9,829 nucleotides of DNA, taken from CAKSKB01 sp034186235. Lineage in GTDB: Bacteria > Bacillota > Clostridia > HGM11514. Positions within the stretch are counted from its first letter, which is position 1. Every line of letters begins with the position of its first letter. Below are positions 6,335-9,829 of the stretch, piece by piece. Under the pieces are notes generated by a model. It saw only the letters and a program-made list of their open reading frames with translations, ran no database searches and had not been told where the DNA came from. Location: assembly GCA_034186235.1 (NCBI GenBank), contig JAXGBA010000036.1, positions 1 through 9,829 on the forward strand. Direction: 5' to 3'. A program made the position numbers and the translations under genes.

Positions 6335-7969
6335 CTATAATCTTTTTATAATTTTTTCCTGAATGAAGGAAAGTGTAGCTGCCTCGGTTTCCGAATCAAT
6401 ACCGAGATCCTCATCGGAGATGACAATAAGCTCATTTTCGGCATCCCAGAAAACAGTCTTGCCGAAAGCTTCTGAGATGACTCTTACGGGAACCATCGTC
6501 CTGTCATACATAACCTGTGCAGGAACATCAAGCTCAAGCGCTTTACCGTCAACTGTGTAAGCTTTTTCGTTAAGGGTCATAACTATCTGCTTTCCGCCGA
6601 GGTCGATTGTGATTTTCTTTGTGTCGTTATCCCACTTCACATCCGCACCGAAGCTTTCTGCCACAAATCTTACCGGAACAAGCGTTCTGGAATCAACGAT
6701 TGTAGGCGCAACATTGTAATCCTCGGGGTCAATCTGTGATTTTAAGCCTTTAACATAAGAATACTCACAGTCAACGCGGAGAACCACAGAATTTGAAATT
6801 ATAAAATCAAAGTTGTTCACGGGTGTTGCAGCGCTTTTGAGAACAACATTGCCCTTTGAATCCTTTACGGAAACTAAATAATATCCGCCGACCTCGTCAG
6901 CAGCAACGGTATGTGTTTCGCCCGTACCTACAGACTTTTCATATTCGCCTGCAGGAACATACTTGGAACCGAACTCTTCCTTAGCGGCAGCTTCGGTTTC
7001 GTTAAGCTTGCCGGATTCCTCGCTGTTGAAGAACCATTCATAAGTGTATTTTTCTTCAACGTCAGAGCCGAAAGAAGCGTTTATTGTGCTAACCGTATAT
7101 TTCTCGCCGGCGTTGGCTTTTCCCGTAAGCTTAAGAGCTGCCGGAACAGCCGGAATCGCATCGCCGTCAAATGCTTCAACTTCCGAACCCTTTGTTTCGT
7201 AAAGAGTGAAGTAATTGACCTCTGTTATAGCGTCTTCTTCACTGTCAAAGCAGTTAAGAACGCAAACACCGTCAACAAACATAAAGATGTTAACTCCGCC
7301 GTTCACATTAACCGCACCTGCGCTGATGTTTGCGGCAGTTTTATCTTTAACAAAGTCATTTTTGATAACCGCAAGGAATTTCTGACCGCTCTTGCCCCAT
7401 CTCTGAAGCTCAATCTGGTCATGCTTGATTACAACAAGGTATCCTCTTCCGCCGCTCCAGACAGGCGATGAATACGAGGAGGCGTTGAGTACAAATCCTC
7501 CCCATGCACTGCCTTCTGCGAAATCAAATGTCTGTTTGTACTGAACAAGCTTATTTGCGTAATTATCATTCTTATAAGCTATGTACATAGTGCCTTCGTT
7601 GTTGTTAATAAGCTTACCGCCTTCAAAAGTAATTTCCTTACCGGAATCAACGCCCCAGTTATCCTTATCGGAAATAAAATCGCCGAGGTTAGCGGTTTCA
7701 ACTTTTATTGCGTCAACCGTTTCGGGAGCTGTTTCGTCAGCATTATCTTCCGCTGTTGTATCGGTTTCGTCTGCTTTTTCATCGGTTGAATCAGCTACTT
7801 TGGTTTCATCGGCATTTCCGTCGGTGACCGCCGCAGTTTCATCCTGTGCAGCCGTTACAACCGCAGTATCTTCCCCTGTTTTTTCAGCTTCGTCCGCAAA
7901 AACCGCTGCCGAAGAAGCCGCAACAGTCATCGCAATAACCAATGTGATGAGTTTTTTTGCATTTTTCAT
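6335..7969 (-). CDS. Secreted protein with LamG-like region and two copper-amine-oxidase stalk repeats
   Basis: Function not recognised. With the start at 7969 it has 544 residues. Residues 1-25 are a Sec signal peptide (MKNAKKL, hydrophobic core, cleavage after AVFA). Residues 26-87 are an acidic Thr/Ala/Asp/Glu linker with recurrent ADET. Residues about 88-265 look like a jelly-roll (LamG/concanavalin-like) domain, inferred from alternating strands and from GGFVLNASSYSSPVW and GGRGYLVVIKHDQIELQRW. Residues about 278-385 resemble an Ig-like domain (YTYEWFFNSEESG, GGYYLVSVKD). Residues about 396-523 hold two stalk subunits, RTLVPVRFVAESFGADVKWD and RTMVPVRVISEAFGKTVFWD, of the Cu_amine_oxidN1 type, often a cell-surface module in Clostridia. 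No sortase motif or SLH domain is present. An upstream ATG at 7978 lies only 1 base from the AAAGGAG site, so the ATG at 7969 is preferred. It is monocistronic between its own promoter and terminator. Confidence 0.85.
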   Translation of the reverse strand: MKNAKKLITLVIAMTVAASSAAVFADEAEKTGEDTAVVTAAQDETAAVTDGNADETKVADSTDEKADETDTTAEDNADETAPETVDAIKVETANLGDFISDKDNWGVDSGKEITFEGGKLINNNEGTMYIAYKNDNYANKLVQYKQTFDFAEGSAWGGFVLNASSYSSPVWSGGRGYLVVIKHDQIELQRWGKSGQKFLAVIKNDFVKDKTAANISAGAVNVNGGVNIFMFVDGVCVLNCFDSEEDAITEVNYFTLYETKGSEVEAFDGDAIPAVPAALKLTGKANAGEKYTVSTINASFGSDVEEKYTYEWFFNSEESGKLNETEAAAKEEFGSKYVPAGEYEKSVGTGETHTVAADEVGGYYLVSVKDSKGNVVLKSAATPVNNFDFIISNSVVLRVDCEYSYVKGLKSQIDPEDYNVAPTIVDSRTLVPVRFVAESFGADVKWDNDTKKITIDLGGKQIVMTLNEKAYTVDGKALELDVPAQVMYDRTMVPVRVISEAFGKTVFWDAENELIVISDEDLGIDSETEAATLSFIQEKIIKRL

Positions 7970-7978
7970 TTTGTGCAT

Positions 7979-7986
7979 TCTCCTTT
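7979..7986 (-). promoter_or_regulatory. Ribosome binding site deciding the stalk-protein start
   Basis: Minus-strand AAAGGAGA stands 1 base (counted from its last G) before the ATG at 7978 and 10 bases before the in-frame ATG at 7969. The first spacing is too short for initiation, and the second start gives a typical signal peptide beginning MKNAKK. Confidence 0.7.
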
Positions 7987-8003
7987 AATAAAATTATGCA
8001 ACA

Positions 8004-8032
8004 ATTATATCATTTTTCTGCGAAAAAATCAA
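8004..8032 (-). promoter_or_regulatory. Extended -10 sigma-A promoter of the stalk-domain gene
   Basis: On the minus strand, -35 TTGATT (8032-8027), a 17-base spacer and a perfect -10 TATAAT (8009-8004) preceded by TG plus one base. The predicted start is near 7997, about 28 bases before the chosen ATG. Confidence 0.8.
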
Positions 8033-8051
8033 TAGTTTTTCACAAAAAACA

Positions 8052-8080
8052 TTGTAATTTTAATCAATATATGATATAAT
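8052..8080 (+). promoter_or_regulatory. Extended -10 promoter of the structured RNA candidate
   Basis: TTGTAA (8052-8057), a 17-base spacer and a perfect TATAAT (8075-8080) with TG at 8072-8073. Seven bases on, G8087 is both the expected start site and the first base of the closing helix of the long inverted repeat. It is divergent from the stalk-gene promoter 20 bases to the left. Confidence 0.75.
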
Positions 8081-8086
8081 AATCGT

Positions 8087-8240
8087 GCTACAGCTTTTCA
8101 AATTTTAGAAACACAATTTAATACAATACAAATTCATTTCATAAGAGGTGCGCTTAATATATCAAAAAAGCGTATACTCTTGTTTCGTCATACTCTTATG
8201 CAATGAATGTATTTGTGTTATGATTTGAAAAGTGTGTAGC
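8087..8240. repeat. Long imperfect inverted repeat (154 bases)
   Basis: The outer arms are GCTACA plus CTTTTCAAAT at the left and ATTTGAAAAG plus TGTAGC at the right, with a 1-base versus 2-base interruption. Inner arms pair ATTCATT with AATGAAT and CATAAGAG with CTCTTATG. A MITE-like element could look similar, but no clear target-site duplication borders the ends. Confidence 0.75.
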
Positions 8241-8270
8241 AATCTTAGAGACAGAGTCATACGCTTTTTG

Positions 8271-8310
8271 GTGCGTAGCTCTGCCATCTTTGGTTGACTA
8301 CGCACTTTTT
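8271..8310 (+). terminator. Intrinsic terminator ending the structured RNA
   Basis: GTGCGTAG (8271-8278) pairs with CTACGCAC (8298-8305) across a 19-base loop that can hold a small CCA/TGG helix, followed at once by five T and then ATTT. The 5' arm can alternatively pair upstream with CATACGC (8258-8264), the arrangement of an antiterminator. Confidence 0.72.
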
Positions 8311-8322
8311 ATTTGCTATTTT
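8294..8322 (+). promoter_or_regulatory. Possible promoter embedded in the terminator, ahead of the SHOCT gene
   Basis: TTGACT (8294-8299), 17 bases, then TATTTT (8317-8322). The -35 overlaps the terminator 3' arm. The start site would be near 8329, just before an orphan AAAGGAGGG (8333-8341) that has no ATG, GTG or TTG at a usable distance. Confidence 0.4.
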
Positions 8323-8388
8323 AAAAATGTCGAAAGGAGGGAAAATTCTTTTCATTCGTCAAATATAAAGTGCAAATTTATTTTTTAC

Positions 8389-8397
8389 GAAAGGAAG
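8389..8397 (+). promoter_or_regulatory. Ribosome binding site serving the ATG at 8406
   Basis: GAAAGGAAG ends 8 bases before ATG 8406. That ATG opens a 27-codon frame (MKNMTIGARNGELF...) ending at TAA, not the frame of the SHOCT gene. This is the only good initiation site upstream of that gene, and it points to a frameshift rather than to the internal ATG at 8489. Confidence 0.6.
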
Positions 8398-8405
8398 ATT
8401 TGATT

Positions 8406-8488
8406 ATGAAGAATATGACGATTGGCGCAAGGAACGGAGAACTGTTTACAATGACTGGGACACCTTTGAAAGTTATCATCCAACGGTA
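8406..8488 (+). other. Displaced N-terminal segment of the SHOCT-domain gene
   Basis: The frame of the downstream gene is open from 8369 without a start codon. From 8408 it reads EEYDDWRKERRTVYNDWDTF then ESYHPTV and runs directly into MSYIKC, which looks like real protein. Adding one G after the ATG at 8406-8408 would give M-EEYDDWRKERR in frame behind a good ribosome binding site. A one-base deletion or assembly error is therefore inferred; the intact protein would have 192 residues. Confidence 0.45.
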
Positions 8489-8983
8489 ATGTCCTATATA
8501 AAATGTCAGTGTCAAGAGCGAAAACAAAATGTTATTGTAAGGTTAATAGGCAAAGATAACTTAAATGTACCGCTTATTATCTATGGCATAGCTTTATTAA
8601 TTATATTTTTGAATTTTTGGCTCTCTAAGCATTCAATTACTGTTACAGATTCAAAAATATACGGAACAGGCAACTTTCGCAAAAAGTTTTCTGTGCCGTT
8701 AGACAAAATATCAACAGTAGGCACAAGTCTGTTCAATGGACTTGACATCGGGACATCATCAGGCAAAATCAAATGCAAATTGATTAAAAACCGCGATGAA
8801 ATTCAATCGGAAATAAGCAAAATTCTTATTGAGCGGCAAAAGAATGATGAGGTTAAAAATTCCGGATCAAAAACTCAGGCAAGCGGAGCGGACGAACTCA
8901 AAAAATACAAAGAATTACTTGACAGCGGTATAATTACAGCAGCCGAATTTGATGAAAAGAAAAGGCAAATATTAAATCTGTAA
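8489..8983 (+). CDS. Membrane-anchored PH-like/SHOCT-domain protein, probably 5'-frameshifted
   Basis: Specific function unknown. From the ATG at 8489 it has 164 residues. A hydrophobic helix at about 27-45 (VPLIIYGIALLIIFLNFWL) is followed by a bacterial PH-like domain (about 48-117: SITVTDSKIYGTGNF, SVPLDKISTVGTS, SSGKIKCKLIKNRDEI), a short polar linker, and a C-terminal SHOCT motif (134-164: ELKKYKELLDSGIITAAEFDEKK), common at the end of small envelope-associated proteins. A CQC pair sits near the N terminus. No convincing ribosome binding site precedes 8489. The true start is probably 8406, with a one-base loss just after it. The coding sequence is more AT-rich in appearance than the housekeeping neighbours, which may reflect transfer or relaxed selection. 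It follows the structured RNA on the same strand and may be controlled by it. Confidence 0.65.
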   Translation: MSYIKCQCQERKQNVIVRLIGKDNLNVPLIIYGIALLIIFLNFWLSKHSITVTDSKIYGTGNFRKKFSVPLDKISTVGTSLFNGLDIGTSSGKIKCKLIKNRDEIQSEISKILIERQKNDEVKNSGSKTQASGADELKKYKELLDSGIITAAEFDEKKRQILNL

Positions 8984-8990
8984 GCTACAT

Positions 8991-9024
8991 AAAAACACGC
9001 ATATCAGAAATGATATGCGTGTTT
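8991..9024 (-). terminator. Intrinsic terminator of clpX (shared with the SHOCT gene)
   Basis: A perfect 14-bp stem, AAACACGCATATCA (8993-9006) with TGATATGCGTGTTT (9011-9024), closed by a GAAA loop as read on the plus strand. On the minus strand the hairpin is followed by a run of T (8995-8991), 7 bases after the clpX stop. On the plus strand the trailing sequence is only TTTCAC, so it is a weaker end for the SHOCT gene. Confidence 0.85.
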
Positions 9025-9031
9025 CACTAAA

Positions 9032-9829
9032 TTACGAAGCTTTTTTGTGCCTGATTTTAGGCTGTTTGCCTTCGGTTATGCAGTCCTCGGTTACCGTGCA
9101 CTTCTGTATGGTTTCGTCCGAGGGTATTTTGAACATTATGTCAACCATTATTTCTTCCAAAATTGCCCTTAGACCCCTTGCGCCGGTTTTCCTTTCGATA
9201 GCCTTGTGCGCAATGGCTTTTAAGGCAGCTTTGTCAATTTCGAGGGTAACGCCGTCAAGTTCAAAAAGTTTTTTATACTGCTTGACAAGCGAGTTTTTCG
9301 GTTCGGTAAGAATCTTTACAAGAGCCGCCTCATCAAGTGCATTGAGAGAAACCGAAACGGGCAGTCTGCCGACAAATTCCGGAATAAGCCCGAATTTAAT
9401 AAGGTCATGCGGCTGCATCTGCTTGAAAACCGTACCGATGTCAAGGTCGTCCTTGCTTCTTACCTCGGCACCGAACCCAAGCTGTTTTTTGCCGGTTCTG
9501 TCAGATATTATTTTCTCAAGCCCGTCAAAAGCACCGCCGCATATAAACAGAATGTTTGTTGTGTCAATCTGTATAAGTTCCTGATGCGGGTGCTTTCTGC
9601 CGCCCTGCGGCGGTACCGAGGCAACAGTACCTTCCAATATTTTAAGAAGCGCCTGCTGGACGCCCTCACCGCTTACATCCCTTGTGATTGAAGGATTCTC
9701 GGTTTTTCTTGAAATCTTATCTATTTCATCGATATAAACTATACCCTTTTGGGCATATTCGATATCATAATCAGCTGCCTGGATAAGTTTGAGAAGTATA
9801 TTTTCAACATCCTCGCCTACATATCCGGC
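9032..9829 (-). CDS. clpX: ATP-dependent Clp protease ATP-binding subunit ClpX, N-terminal part outside the window
   Basis: AAA+ unfoldase that feeds substrates to the ClpP peptidase in the cytosol. The last 265 codons are present; the family is about 420 long, so the zinc-binding domain and Walker A lie beyond the right edge. The frame is open to the edge, so the methionine at 9637 is internal and not a start. Visible in order: the GYVG pore-1 loop (2-5 of the fragment), Walker B GIVYIDEIDKI (29-39), the pore-2 segment RDVSGEGVQQALLK (50-63), GRKHPHQE (77-84), LGFG (117-120) at the ClpP-docking loop, the arginine finger in LIPEFVGRLP (148-157, R155), and sensor 2 GARGLRAILEE (216-226). The docking tripeptide is LGF rather than the more common IGF, a variant also known in other ClpX proteins. 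A strong terminator follows the stop. Confidence 0.97.
   Translation of the reverse strand, partial: AGYVGEDVENILLKLIQAADYDIEYAQKGIVYIDEIDKISRKTENPSITRDVSGEGVQQALLKILEGTVASVPPQGGRKHPHQELIQIDTTNILFICGGAFDGLEKIISDRTGKKQLGFGAEVRSKDDLDIGTVFKQMQPHDLIKFGLIPEFVGRLPVSVSLNALDEAALVKILTEPKNSLVKQYKKLFELDGVTLEIDKAALKAIAHKAIERKTGARGLRAILEEIMVDIMFKIPSDETIQKCTVTEDCITEGKQPKIRHKKAS

Larger units (their letters stand above)
8087..8310 (+). ncRNA. Candidate structured RNA or attenuator leader, class unknown
   Basis: No coding frame is supported here, but a promoter, a nested fold and a terminator are aligned. The rod spans 8087-8240: 8087-8092 pairs with 8235-8240, 8094-8103 with 8223-8232, 8125-8129 with 8209-8213, 8132-8138 with 8202-8208, and 8140-8147 with 8193-8200. 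The apical loop has an inner hairpin (8149-8155 with 8168-8174). After the rod, 8252-8256 can pair with 8279-8283 and 8258-8264 with 8272-8278, while 8271-8278 instead forms the terminator with 8298-8305. The loop segment 8165-8180 can also pair with 8253-8269, with one bulged base. I do not recognise an Rfam class; T-box, S-box and tmRNA hallmarks are absent, and a 6S-like rod is conceivable but unconvincing. It may act in trans, or in cis on the SHOCT-domain gene downstream. Confidence 0.55.

Noticed and set aside
6911..7471. 186-codon plus-strand frame opposite the stalk gene
   Set aside because: It is antisense to a clear signal-peptide and stalk-domain gene, has no ribosome binding site, and its product shows no domain pattern.
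8087..8240. 6S RNA
   Set aside because: The rod shape and paired 5' end are suggestive, but it is very A/U-rich, lacks a convincing central bubble flanked by G-C pairs, and continues about 70 bases beyond the rod to the terminator.
8087..8240. Retron or toxin-antitoxin type III RNA
   Set aside because: No reverse transcriptase is nearby, no tandem RNA repeats precede a toxin-like gene, and the downstream protein is PH/SHOCT.
8327..8368. 13-codon frame MSKGGKILFIRQI as a leader peptide or upstream exon of the SHOCT gene
   Set aside because: It has no ribosome binding site of its own, its codons are the orphan AAAGGAGGG itself, and a TAA separates it from the downstream frame.
9015..9584. 189-codon plus-strand frame opposite clpX
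   Set aside because: It is a shadow of the conserved clpX coding frame and overlaps the clpX terminator at its start.
9032..9637. A short independent clpX-like gene starting at the methionine at 9637
   Set aside because: The same frame continues to the window edge with pore-1 loop, Walker B and pore-2 motifs, so this methionine is internal.

Overview
This 9.8 kb window looks like a chromosomal segment from a low-to-moderate GC Clostridia member, probably a gut Oscillospiraceae/Ruminococcaceae or Lachnospiraceae-like organism. The grounds are the lon-ysxC gene order of Firmicutes, strong AGGAGG-type ribosome binding sites, sigma-A promoters with 17-bp spacers, a copper-amine-oxidase 'stalk' domain secreted protein, and a MetA with the acetyl-CoA-type Glu111. 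The species call is inference; no rRNA or marker gene is present.

Layout. (1) Positions 1-5110, minus strand: a tightly packed unit lon > ysxC (engB) > hisS > aspS. Gaps are 8, 0 and 12 bases, so each stop lies in or beside the next ribosome binding site. It is driven by one clear promoter (5141-5169). It joins protein quality control (Lon), ribosome assembly (YsxC GTPase) and translation (HisRS, AspRS). aspS runs off the left edge. (2) Position 5290-6207, plus strand: metA, divergent from lon, with its own extended -10 promoter and a leader too short for a SAM riboswitch. (3) Positions 6200-6330: convergent 3' ends, a strong hairpin terminator, and a possible 29-residue membrane peptide on the minus strand starting at the foot of that terminator. 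(4) Positions 6335-7969, minus strand: a secreted protein with a LamG-like region, an Ig-like region and two stalk repeats. (5) Positions 8052-8310, plus strand: a promoter followed exactly at its predicted start site by a long rod-shaped inverted repeat, competing helices and an intrinsic terminator. This is a candidate unidentified structured RNA or attenuator. (6) Positions 8406-8983, plus strand: a small membrane-anchored PH-like/SHOCT protein whose 5' end appears frameshifted. (7) Positions 9032-9829, minus strand: the C-terminal two thirds of clpX, with its terminator; the gene continues off the right edge.

In many Firmicutes clpX and lon are adjacent (clpP-clpX-lon-ysxC). Here about 3.9 kb containing metA, the stalk protein, the RNA candidate and the SHOCT gene separates them, with several strand switches. 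This intervening block holds the accessory content. The most unusual item is the RNA candidate at 8087-8310, whose rod loop can pair over 16 bp with a segment just upstream of the terminator, giving mutually exclusive folds. No CRISPR array, tRNA, rRNA, transposase or phage gene was seen.
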